A DNA stretch of 5,421 nucleotides from a bacterium HR25 (GTDB lineage: Bacteria > Chloroflexota > Dehalococcoidia > SM23-28-2 > HRbin24): assembly GCA_002898615.1 (NCBI GenBank), contig BEIB01000050.1, positions 1 to 5,421 on the forward strand, in the 5' to 3' direction. Positions 1 through 5,421 of this stretch are shown in pieces. The position numbers and the translations under genes were made by a program. The notes beneath the pieces are model-generated. The model was not told the DNA's origin, did not search any database, and saw nothing but the letters and a program-made list of their open reading frames with translations. The first letter of the stretch is position 1. The number at the start of each line of letters is the position of its first letter.

Positions 1-246
1 GGGGCGGTGCACATCGGCTTCCGGCGGGAGGTGGCCACGTCACTGGTGCTGCAGACGGTGCTGGGCTCCGTCCGCTATGCCGAGAAGACGGGCCGGCACC
101 CGGCGGAGCTGCGGGCCCAGGTCACCTCCCCCGGCGGCACCACCACCGAGGGCGTCCTGGCCCTGGAGCGAGGAGGGGTGCGGGCGGCCATCATCGAAGC
201 GATAGCCGCCGCCTACCGCAAGACACAAGCCCTGGGAGGAAAGTAG
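1..246 (+). CDS. proC: Pyrroline-5-carboxylate reductase, C-terminal part (5' end outside window)
   Basis: The frame is open from base 1 and ends in TAG at 244-246, giving the last 81 residues of a longer protein. The protein reduces 1-pyrroline-5-carboxylate to proline with NAD(P)H, the last step of proline synthesis, in the cytosol. What is visible is the helical dimerisation domain: an A.QT..GS segment, then HPAELRAQVTSPGGTT followed by a VLALERGGVRAAIIEAI stretch. The VTSPGGTT motif with the following ...LE..G.RAA.. helix is the hallmark of the ProC C-terminus. The NAD(P)-binding Rossmann domain lies upstream and cannot be checked. The GTG at base 7 is an internal valine, not a start. The yggT gene begins 2 bp after the stop and its Shine-Dalgarno site lies within the last codons, so the two are probably co-transcribed and translationally coupled. 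Identification is firm; only the N-terminus is unknown. Confidence 0.93.
   Translation, partial: GAVHIGFRREVATSLVLQTVLGSVRYAEKTGRHPAELRAQVTSPGGTTTEGVLALERGGVRAAIIEAIAAAYRKTQALGGK
234..240 (+). promoter_or_regulatory. Shine-Dalgarno site of yggT
   Basis: GGGAGGA lies inside the last codons of proC, 8 nt before the ATC at 249. This position is what argues for ATC as the true start of yggT, since no ATG, GTG or TTG lies in that frame nearby. Confidence 0.7.
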
Positions 247-248
247 CC

Positions 249-503
249 ATCGATACCCTAGCCACCCTGGTCCAGGCCCTGGCCTACACCCTGACGGCCC
301 TCATCTTCATCCGGGCCATCGCCTCCTGGTTCCCGGTGGACCCCCGGAACCCGGTCATCATCTTCCTGCACGAGGTGACGGAGCCCATCCTGGCGCCCCT
401 GCGTCAGTTGCTCCCGCGCATCGGCATGATCGACATCTCGCCGCTGGTGGCCATCCTCCTGCTGCAGATAGGGGCCCAACTCATCGTCCAGGCCATCACC
501 TAG
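249..503 (+). CDS. YggT-family small integral membrane protein, apparent ATC start
   Basis: The 84-codon frame ending in TAG at 501-503 encodes a typical single-unit YggT protein. It has a first hydrophobic helix at residues 4-27 running into RAIASWFPVDPRNP, then TEPILAPLRQLLP near residues 44-56, then DISPLVAILLLQIGAQLIV at 62-80 as a second membrane helix. These three blocks in this order define the family (Pfam YGGT). Its biochemical role is poorly understood; members have been linked to osmotic or ion stress and to cell-division or envelope gene clusters. The gene is tightly coupled to proC, a common pairing. The oddity is the start. The family usually begins just before this first helix, and the only codon at the right distance from a good Shine-Dalgarno site is ATC (249). 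The first in-frame GTG lies about 30 codons in, which would remove the first helix. A non-canonical start, a sequencing error in ATG/GTG, or a recent start-codon mutation are all possible. Family call firm, start less so. Confidence 0.85.
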   Translation: MDTLATLVQALAYTLTALIFIRAIASWFPVDPRNPVIIFLHEVTEPILAPLRQLLPRIGMIDISPLVAILLLQIGAQLIVQAIT

Positions 504-511
504 GCCCGTCC

Positions 512-540
512 TTGTGCCCCAGGGGCCGGGATGCTATGAT
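512..540 (+). promoter_or_regulatory. Probable sigma-70-type promoter of recA
   Basis: A -35-like TTGTGC (512-517) is separated by 17 bp from a -10 TATGAT (535-540, five of six consensus bases). Transcription would start near 547, giving a leader of about 34 nt before the recA ATG. The -35 half is weak (three of six), but the spacing is ideal, the site lies in the only gap between yggT and recA, and the same TATGAT hexamer recurs before rny. Confidence 0.55.
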
Positions 541-548
541 GCTGTTGT

Positions 549-562
549 CGAACAAATAATCG
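549..562 (+). promoter_or_regulatory. Possible LexA (SOS) operator, imperfect
   Basis: CGAAC, four bases, then AATCG resembles the Gram-positive SOS box (CGAAC N4 GTTCG): the left half is perfect and the right half matches three of five. It sits just downstream of the predicted transcription start, where a bound repressor would block recA. A gene normally under LexA control and this placement favour it; the degraded right half argues against. The LexA motif of this organism is not known from this window. Confidence 0.3.
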
Positions 563-565
563 AAA

Positions 566-573
566 AAGGTGAT
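566..573 (+). promoter_or_regulatory. Shine-Dalgarno site deciding the recA start
   Basis: AAGGTGAT matches the anti-Shine-Dalgarno complement and lies 7 nt before the ATG at 581. The in-frame GTG (569) and ATG (572) overlap this site and have no ribosome-binding sequence of their own at a useful distance, so 581 is preferred. Confidence 0.65.
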
Positions 574-580
574 GGGACAG

Positions 581-1648
<1,068 letters not shown>

Positions 1649-1680
1649 TCGCCCGGGCCCCGTCAGCGTTTAATAATCTT

Positions 1681-1689
1681 AGGGGAGGT
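1681..1689 (+). promoter_or_regulatory. Shine-Dalgarno site of the ferritin-VIT1 gene
   Basis: AGGGGAGGT lies 8 nt before the GTG at 1698 and supports that codon as the start. Just upstream is a short A/T-rich patch (1669-1680, GTTTAATAATCTT region) in otherwise GC-rich DNA, which could help ribosome loading. I see no convincing -35 element, so a separate promoter here is unproven. Confidence 0.65.
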
Positions 1690-1697
1690 CGCTGCTG

Positions 1698-2858
1698 GTG
1701 GACCGCACCCAGCGGAACCTTTGGACTGCCTTTCTGGGAGAGGCCAAAGCCAACCGTCTCTACACCGCCTTCGCCATGAAGGCGCTGGAAGAGGGACACC
1801 CCGAGGTGGCCCAGGTCTTCCTAGAGGCGGCAGCTGCCGAGACCGTCCACGCCCTGAGCCACCTCAAGGCCCTGCGGGAGGTGCGCTCCACCCTCGACAA
1901 CCTGCGGGCCGTCACCGAGGACGAGGCCTACGAGGTGGAGAACATGTACCCCCGCTTCATCGCCGAGGCGGAGGCCGACGGCCGGCCAGAGGCGGCCGCC
2001 AGCTTCCGGCTGGCCTGGGAGACGGAGCGGGAGCACCTGCGCCGCTTCCGGGAGGCGCTGCGCTACCTGGAACGCAAGACCGGCGAGCGGGCGGCGGAGG
2101 TGGCCCTGCCGCCCCTCACCGCCGAGATAACGGCGGTGGCGGAGCAGGAGGTCTCTCCCAGGGCCCAGGAAGTGCTGACGGAGAAGCGGCGCATAGCCAG
2201 CCTGGCCCGCATCCGGGAAGTCATCTTCGGAATGCAGGACGGCCTGGTGACGGCGGCCACCGTGGGCCCGGCGGTGGCGGGGGCCACCGCTACCAGCAGC
2301 ACCGTCCTAGTAGCGGGGCTGGCCGCCGTCCTGGGGGGCACCCTCTCCATGGCGGCCGGCAGCTTCCTGGGCTCCCGCGCTGAGCGACAGGTGCAGGAGG
2401 CGGAGCTGCGAAGGGAGGCGATGGAGATAGAGACAAACCCGGAGGAGGAACTGGCAGAGCTCATAGAGATGTACCGCCTGGAGGGCTTCCCCTACGAGCA
2501 GGCGCGACAGATAGCGGAGCGTATCGCCTCCGATAAGGCCCTCCTCCTGAAGACGATGGCGGAAAAGGAGCTGGGGCTCTCCCCGGACGCCCTGCCGGAG
2601 CCCACCAAGGACGCCATGGCCATGGGGGCCTCCTACATAGCGGGCGGCATGCTGCCCCTCGTCCCCTACTTCTTCGCCGCCGGGCCGCTGGCCGTGGCCG
2701 TCTCCGTGCTCCTGGCCGTCCTGGCCCTCTTCGCCATGGGAGCGGTCAAGGGCCGGCTCGTGGGGAGGAGCGCCCTCCTGTCCGGGGCGGAGGTCATGGC
2801 CATCGGCGGGACGGTGGCCATCGCCGCCTACTTTCTGGGGCGGCTCGCCCCGGTCTGA
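1698..2858 (+). CDS. Ferritin-like (rubrerythrin) domain fused to a VIT1/CCC1 iron transporter, MbfA-like
   Basis: The protein is 386 residues, starting at GTG with a strong Shine-Dalgarno site. Residues about 8-125 form a rubrerythrin-type four-helix di-iron domain. Candidate ligands are E15 (GEAKAN), E48 and H51 (ETVH), E76 and E79 before MYPRF, and E110 and H113 (EREH): a complete set. A linker leads to RIREVIFGMQDGLVTAATVGP (171-191), the signature opening of VIT1/CCC1 Fe2+/Mn2+ transporters. Membrane helices are at about 183-200, 203-225, 308-328, 330-350 and 362-382. Between helices 2 and 3 is a cytosolic region with eleven Glu in residues 229-257 plus Met, like the metal-binding domain of plant VIT1. 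The same fusion (Er-VIT1) is known from MbfA of Bradyrhizobium and Agrobacterium, an iron exporter protecting against iron and peroxide stress. By analogy this protein takes cytosolic Fe2+ and moves it out across the inner membrane; Mn2+ is an alternative. There is no rubredoxin domain. Its position between recA and rny is unexpected. Domain calls firm, substrate inferred. Confidence 0.9.
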   Translation: MDRTQRNLWTAFLGEAKANRLYTAFAMKALEEGHPEVAQVFLEAAAAETVHALSHLKALREVRSTLDNLRAVTEDEAYEVENMYPRFIAEAEADGRPEAAASFRLAWETEREHLRRFREALRYLERKTGERAAEVALPPLTAEITAVAEQEVSPRAQEVLTEKRRIASLARIREVIFGMQDGLVTAATVGPAVAGATATSSTVLVAGLAAVLGGTLSMAAGSFLGSRAERQVQEAELRREAMEIETNPEEELAELIEMYRLEGFPYEQARQIAERIASDKALLLKTMAEKELGLSPDALPEPTKDAMAMGASYIAGGMLPLVPYFFAAGPLAVAVSVLLAVLALFAMGAVKGRLVGRSALLSGAEVMAIGGTVAIAAYFLGRLAPV

Positions 2859-2865
2859 CGCCTTA

Positions 2866-2888
2866 TTTTATAGAAGTATTCTATGAAA
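2866..2888. repeat. Long AT-rich inverted repeat after the ferritin-VIT1 gene
   Basis: ATAGAA (2870-2875), GTA, TTCTAT (2879-2884) is a perfect inverted repeat. As RNA it extends outward by a U-G and three U-A pairs to a 10-bp stem with a 3-nt loop. It starts 8 bp after the stop codon of the upstream gene and is centred about 35 bp upstream of the -35 box of rny. It could be an operator or activator site, or a weak terminator. The stem is AT-rich and lacks a clean T tract, which argues against an efficient intrinsic terminator. Confidence 0.5.
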
Positions 2889-2911
2889 ATTCTCATTTGT
2901 AATTAACGCTC

Positions 2912-2941
2912 TTGACGAAAAGTCGATAGTGCCGATATGAT
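2912..2941 (+). promoter_or_regulatory. Strong sigma-70-type promoter of the rny operon
   Basis: TTGACG (2912-2917, five of six) and TATGAT (2936-2941, five of six) are separated by 18 bp. The 50 bases at 2861-2910 contain only 12 G or C, resembling an UP element. Transcription would start near 2948, giving a leader of about 66 nt. This is the best promoter in the window and marks a transcription unit boundary between the ferritin-VIT1 gene and rny. Confidence 0.75.
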
Positions 2942-2983
2942 GGAAAGAACGGGGCCAGAACCTTAACAGGTCTCAAAAAAGCG

Positions 2984-3000
2984 CAGTTCTCATAACTGAG
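2984..3000 (+). promoter_or_regulatory. Small alternative hairpins in the rny leader
   Basis: CAGTT (2984-2988), five bases, AACTG (2994-2998) can form a 5-bp stem. An overlapping CTCA (2989-2992), TAAC, TGAG (2997-3000) can form a competing 4-bp stem. Both lie directly before the ribosome-binding region (AGGAAG at 2999-3004 and GAGGT at 3006-3010) of rny. They are short and could be chance, but the site is where RNase Y could tune its own translation or decay. Confidence 0.25.
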
Positions 3001-3014
3001 GAAGTGAGGTAACC

Positions 3015-4550
3015 ATGCCGGAAGGCATCTTGATCGCCATTATCATTGGCCTTCTCGGCATCGTGGGCGGGGCGATAGCAGGTGCCATACTGCAGCAGCG
3101 GATCACCAGCAGCAGGTTAGAGGCTGCCCGCAACGTCGCCACCCGCATCCTGAACGAGGCCGAGAGGCGACACAAGGAGTTACTGGTAGAGGCACGGGAA
3201 GAGGCATTACGGATCAAGAACCAGGCGGAGGCCGAGCTCAAGGAGCGACGGAACGAAATCCAGCAACTGGAAAGGCGCCTCCTGCAGCGGGAAGAGAGCC
3301 TGGAGCGGAAGCTGGACTCCCTGGAGCGCCGCGAGCGCTCCCTGGCAGAGCGGGAGGCCAAGCTGGAGGAGCTGCGGGCCCGCCTCCAGCAGATGGAGGA
3401 GGAGCGGCGCCAGGAGATACAGCGCATCGCCGGGCTGAGCCTCCAGGAAGCCAAGGAGCTCCTGCTGGCTGAGGTGGAGCGAGAGGTCAGAGAGGACGCC
3501 TCCCGACGCATCAGGGAGATCGAGCAGCAGGTGAAGGAGGAGGCGGAGGAGCGGGCGCGCAAGCTCCTGGTCACCGCCATGCAGCGGCTCACCAGCGAGG
3601 TGGTCTCCGAGGCCACCGTCTCCGTGGTGCCCCTCCCCTCCGAGGACATGAAGGGCCGCATCATAGGCCGGGAGGGGCGGAATATTCGCACCCTGGAGCA
3701 CCTCACTGGCGTCGACGTCATCATCGACGACACCCCGGACGCCGTTACCCTCTCCGCCTTCGACCCGGTGCGACGAGAGATCGCCCGCGTCGCTCTGGTC
3801 AAGCTGATAAGCGATGGCCGTATCCACCCGGCCCGCATCGAGGAGATGGTGGAGAAGGCTCGCAAGGAGGTGGAGGCCTCCATCGTGGAGGCGGGAGAGC
3901 AGGCAGCCCTGGAGGCTGGCTGTCCCGGCCTCCACCCGGAGATCCTCAAGTACCTGGGACGGCTCAAGTACCGCTACTCCTACGGCCAGAACCAGCTCAA
4001 GCACGCCGTGGAGACGGCCCGCCTGGCCGCCCTCATCGCCCATGAGCTGGGGGCTGACGTGGAGGTGGCGCGCCGGGGCGGCCTCCTCCATGACCTGGGC
4101 AAGGCCATCGACCACGAGGTGGAGGGGACGCACGCCCGCATAGGGGCGGACCTGGCCCGGCGCTACGGCGTCCACAAGGCGGTGGTCCACTGCATCGAGG
4201 CGCACCACGAGGAGGTGGAGCCCCAGACGGTGGAGGCCATCATCACCATCGTTGCCGATGCCCTGAGCGGCAGCCGCCCGGGCGCCCGCCGGGAGTCCCT
4301 GGAGCAGTACCTGCGGCGGCTGGAGGCGCTGGAGGCCGTCGCCTACTCCTTCCCTGGCGTGGAGAAGGCCTTTGCCATCCAGGCGGGGCGTGAGATACGT
4401 GTCATCGTCAAGCCGGACGAGATAGACGACCTGGGCGCCTTCCGCCTGGCCCGCGACCTCAGCCGCAAGATCCAAGAGGCGCTGGAGTACCCGGGCCAGA
4501 TCAAGGTCACCGTCATCCGTGAGAAGCGGGCCATAGAGTATGCCCGCTGA
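3015..4550 (+). CDS. rny: Ribonuclease Y
   Basis: This 511-residue endoribonuclease starts mRNA decay from the inner face of the membrane in many bacteria that lack RNase E. Seen in order: a single N-terminal membrane helix (about 5-26); a long charged coiled coil rich in Glu, Arg and Leu (about 30-195); a KH RNA-binding domain with [12 protein letters not shown] (214-225) and [17 protein letters not shown] after it; and an HD phosphohydrolase domain with H330 (NQLKH), H359-D360 ([12 protein letters not shown]), H373, H397/H398 (EAHHEEVEP) and D415 ([13 protein letters not shown]). All catalytic metal ligands are present, and the length matches the family (about 510-520). The ATG follows GAGGT by 4 nt (AGGAAG also lies 10 nt upstream). 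The gene has its own strong promoter, and its last 11 bases overlap an alternative upstream start of ymdB. The first third uses a few TTA codons that the neighbouring genes appear to avoid. Identification is very firm. Confidence 0.97.
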   Translation: MPEGILIAIIIGLLGIVGGAIAGAILQQRITSSRLEAARNVATRILNEAERRHKELLVEAREEALRIKNQAEAELKERRNEIQQLERRLLQREESLERKLDSLERRERSLAEREAKLEELRARLQQMEEERRQEIQRIAGLSLQEAKELLLAEVEREVREDASRRIREIEQQVKEEAEERARKLLVTAMQRLTSEVVSEATVSVVPLPSEDMKGRIIGREGRNIRTLEHLTGVDVIIDDTPDAVTLSAFDPVRREIARVALVKLISDGRIHPARIEEMVEKARKEVEASIVEAGEQAALEAGCPGLHPEILKYLGRLKYRYSYGQNQLKHAVETARLAALIAHELGADVEVARRGGLLHDLGKAIDHEVEGTHARIGADLARRYGVHKAVVHCIEAHHEEVEPQTVEAIITIVADALSGSRPGARRESLEQYLRRLEALEAVAYSFPGVEKAFAIQAGREIRVIVKPDEIDDLGAFRLARDLSRKIQEALEYPGQIKVTVIREKRAIEYAR

Positions 4551-4555
4551 GGAGG
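4550..4555 (+). promoter_or_regulatory. Shine-Dalgarno site deciding the ymdB start
   Basis: AGGAGG begins on the last base of the rny stop codon and lies 5 nt before TTG 4561. The ATG at 4540 has only a weak GAAG-like sequence upstream, so the TTG start is preferred, and ymdB translation is probably coupled to rny termination. Confidence 0.7.
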
Positions 4556-4560
4556 CGAAG

Positions 4561-5331
4561 TTGAGAGTCCTGGCAGTGGGCGACGTGGTGGGCAAGCTGG
4601 GCCGGCGTACCCTCGCTCTCCTTCTGCCCGAGCTGCGCCGTCAGTACGGCCTCGACCTGGTGATAGTCAACGGCGAAAACGCTGCCGGCGGAAAGGGCCT
4701 CACCGCCGCCACCGCCCAGGAGATACTGGCCGCCGGGGCGGACGTCATCACCTCCGGCAACCACATCTGGACGCACCGGGAGATCTACCCGCTCCTGGAA
4801 TCTGACTGGCCCATCCTGCGTCCCCTGAACTACCCGCAGGGGGCGCCCGGCCGGGGAGTGTGGGCCCGCAACGGCATCGCCGTCGTCAACCTGCAGGGAC
4901 GTGTCTTCATGCCCCATACCATAGACTGCCCCTTCCGGGCCATCGACCGGGCGCTGGAGGAGCTGGCCGGGGCGCGGGTCATCATCGTGGACATGCACGC
5001 CGAGGCCACCAGCGAGAAGGTGGCACTGGGCTTCTACCTGGACGGTCGGGTGAGCGCTGTCGTGGGGACGCACACCCACGTCCCCACGGCAGACGCCCGC
5101 ATCCTCCCCCGCGGCACCGCCTACGTCAGCGACCTGGGCATGACCGGCGGCCGCCACAGCGTCATCGGCATGGAGATAGGTCCGGTCATGGAGCACTTCC
5201 TGACCCAGCTCCCCGCCCGCTTCGTCGCCGTGGAGGAGGGGCCCAGCGTCCTCAACGCCGTCATGATCGAGGTGGACGAGGCGACGGGGCGGGCCCTCAG
5301 CATCCAGCGAATGGACCGAGAGGTAGAGTGA
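4561..5331 (+). CDS. ymdB: YmdB-family calcineurin-like metallophosphoesterase
   Basis: With a TTG start the protein has 256 residues and begins MRVLAVGDVVGKLGRRTL, matching the usual family start (MR.L.IGD.VGK.GR); the ATG at 4540 would add seven unconserved residues. Members hydrolyse 2',3'-cyclic nucleotides (2'-phosphodiesterase); in Bacillus subtilis YmdB influences biofilm versus motility choice. Di-metal site residues are all visible: D8 (GD), E39 and N40 (VNGENAAGGKGL), N67 and H68 (TSGNHIW), H146 (DMHAEATSEK), and H171 and H173 (VVGTHTHVPTADARILP), followed by SDLGMTGGRHSVIGME near the C-terminus. This is the family TIGR00282 pattern, with no truncation. The gene sits 10 bp behind the rny stop and 1 bp before the PHP gene, so it is surely in the same operon. 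The rny-ymdB pair is conserved in many bacteria, and both act on RNA-derived phosphodiesters. The symbol follows B. subtilis; activity is inferred from the family. Confidence 0.94.
   Translation: MRVLAVGDVVGKLGRRTLALLLPELRRQYGLDLVIVNGENAAGGKGLTAATAQEILAAGADVITSGNHIWTHREIYPLLESDWPILRPLNYPQGAPGRGVWARNGIAVVNLQGRVFMPHTIDCPFRAIDRALEELAGARVIIVDMHAEATSEKVALGFYLDGRVSAVVGTHTHVPTADARILPRGTAYVSDLGMTGGRHSVIGMEIGPVMEHFLTQLPARFVAVEEGPSVLNAVMIEVDEATGRALSIQRMDREVE
5318..5324 (+). promoter_or_regulatory. Shine-Dalgarno site of the PHP-domain gene
   Basis: GAGAGGT lies in the last codons of ymdB, 8 nt before the ATG at 5333, supporting that start and coupling to ymdB. Confidence 0.6.
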
Positions 5332-5332
5332 G

Positions 5333-5421
5333 ATGCCCAGCCGTGCCGACCTCCACACCCACAGCACCTATTCCGATGGTGTCCTGACCCCTCGCCAACT
5401 GCTGGAGCTGGCCTACCGTCG
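5333..5421 (+). CDS. PHP-domain metal-dependent phosphoesterase, N-terminal fragment (runs off window)
   Basis: An ATG one base after the ymdB stop opens a frame of 29 codons plus two bases up to the window edge. The fragment reads MPSRADLHTHSTYSDG then VLTPRQLLELAYR. DLHTHSTYSDG is motif I of the PHP domain, with two metal-binding His and an Asp, and the LTP..L...A continuation is typical of stand-alone YciV/TrpH-type PHP phosphoesterases. Those remove phosphates or nucleotides from nucleic-acid ends or from 3',5'-bisphosphate nucleosides. Other PHP proteins (histidinol phosphatase, PHP domain of DNA polymerase III or X) start similarly, so the subclass stays open. Position behind rny and ymdB fits a role in RNA or nucleotide turnover. 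Family call firm, function inferred. Confidence 0.88.
   Translation, partial: MPSRADLHTHSTYSDGVLTPRQLLELAYR

Noticed and set aside
516..526. GCCCC-A-GGGGC palindrome as a yggT terminator
   Set aside because: A one-base centre allows only a very short stem, there is no T tract after it, and it lies in the spacer of the recA promoter.
2937..2966. Nine-codon ATG-ATG mini-frame before rny as a leader peptide
   Set aside because: Its start codons overlap the predicted -10 box, so they would lie upstream of the transcript, and no ribosome-binding site precedes them.
2990..3967. 325-codon - strand frame opposite the rny 5' half
   Set aside because: It is rich in Ser and Arg, the mirror of Glu/Arg/Leu coiled-coil codons; no motif and no ribosome-binding context.
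4540..4560. ATG at 4540 as the ymdB start
   Set aside because: It adds seven unconserved residues and has a poor ribosome-binding site; TTG 4561 has AGGAGG at 5 nt and gives the typical family N-terminus.
3207..4595. 462-codon open frame on the - strand across rny
   Set aside because: It lies opposite the RNase Y gene, whose GC-rich codon bias and coiled-coil codons keep antisense frames open. The translation is low-complexity Leu/His/Gly/Asp with no recognisable domain.
4513..5367. 284-codon - strand frame opposite ymdB
   Set aside because: Antisense shadow of a clearly conserved gene, with no family resemblance.

Overview
The window is a stretch of bacterial housekeeping chromosome, roughly two thirds GC by eye. 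All real genes are on the + strand and tightly packed. They are the 3' end of proC, yggT, recA, a ferritin-like/VIT1 fusion, rny (RNase Y), ymdB, and the first 29 codons of a PHP-domain gene. Nearly every gene has a clear Shine-Dalgarno site. Nothing looks mobile: I see no transposase, integrase, tRNA, rRNA, CRISPR array or long repeat. The recA - rny - ymdB order is shared by several Gram-positive and deep-branching phyla. Together with high GC and regular use of the Ile codon ATA, it suggests a Chloroflexota-like organism (Dehalococcoidia or a relative). That is inference; a high-GC Bacillota relative is not excluded.

Layout. Bases 1-246 are the C-terminus of pyrroline-5-carboxylate reductase. 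Bases 249-503 encode a YggT membrane protein whose only sensible start is ATC. Bases 504-580 carry a credible promoter (TTGTGC, 17 bp, TATGAT) with an imperfect SOS-box-like motif just downstream, leading into recA (581-1648). After 49 bp comes a 386-residue fusion of an N-terminal rubrerythrin/ferritin-like di-iron domain to a C-terminal VIT1/CCC1 transporter domain (1698-2858), resembling the iron exporter MbfA. The only sizeable non-coding region, 2859-3014 (156 bp), is AT-rich. It holds a long inverted repeat and a near-consensus promoter (TTGACG, 18 bp, TATGAT) that should drive rny (3015-4550), ymdB (4561-5331) and the PHP gene (5333 onward), which look like one operon.

How the genes fit together. 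The left unit ends in recA, the recombinase and SOS activator. The iron gene placed directly behind it could lower free Fe2+ during oxidative or DNA-damage stress, but that link is inference from position. The right unit pairs a membrane-anchored endoribonuclease that starts mRNA decay with a cyclic-nucleotide phosphodiesterase and a metal-dependent PHP phosphoesterase, a plausible nucleotide-turnover set.

I found no clear new defence or mobile system. The items most worth checking are the ferritin-VIT1 gene between recA and rny, the ATC start of yggT, an unusual RecA Walker A sequence, and the palindrome in the AT-rich gap.
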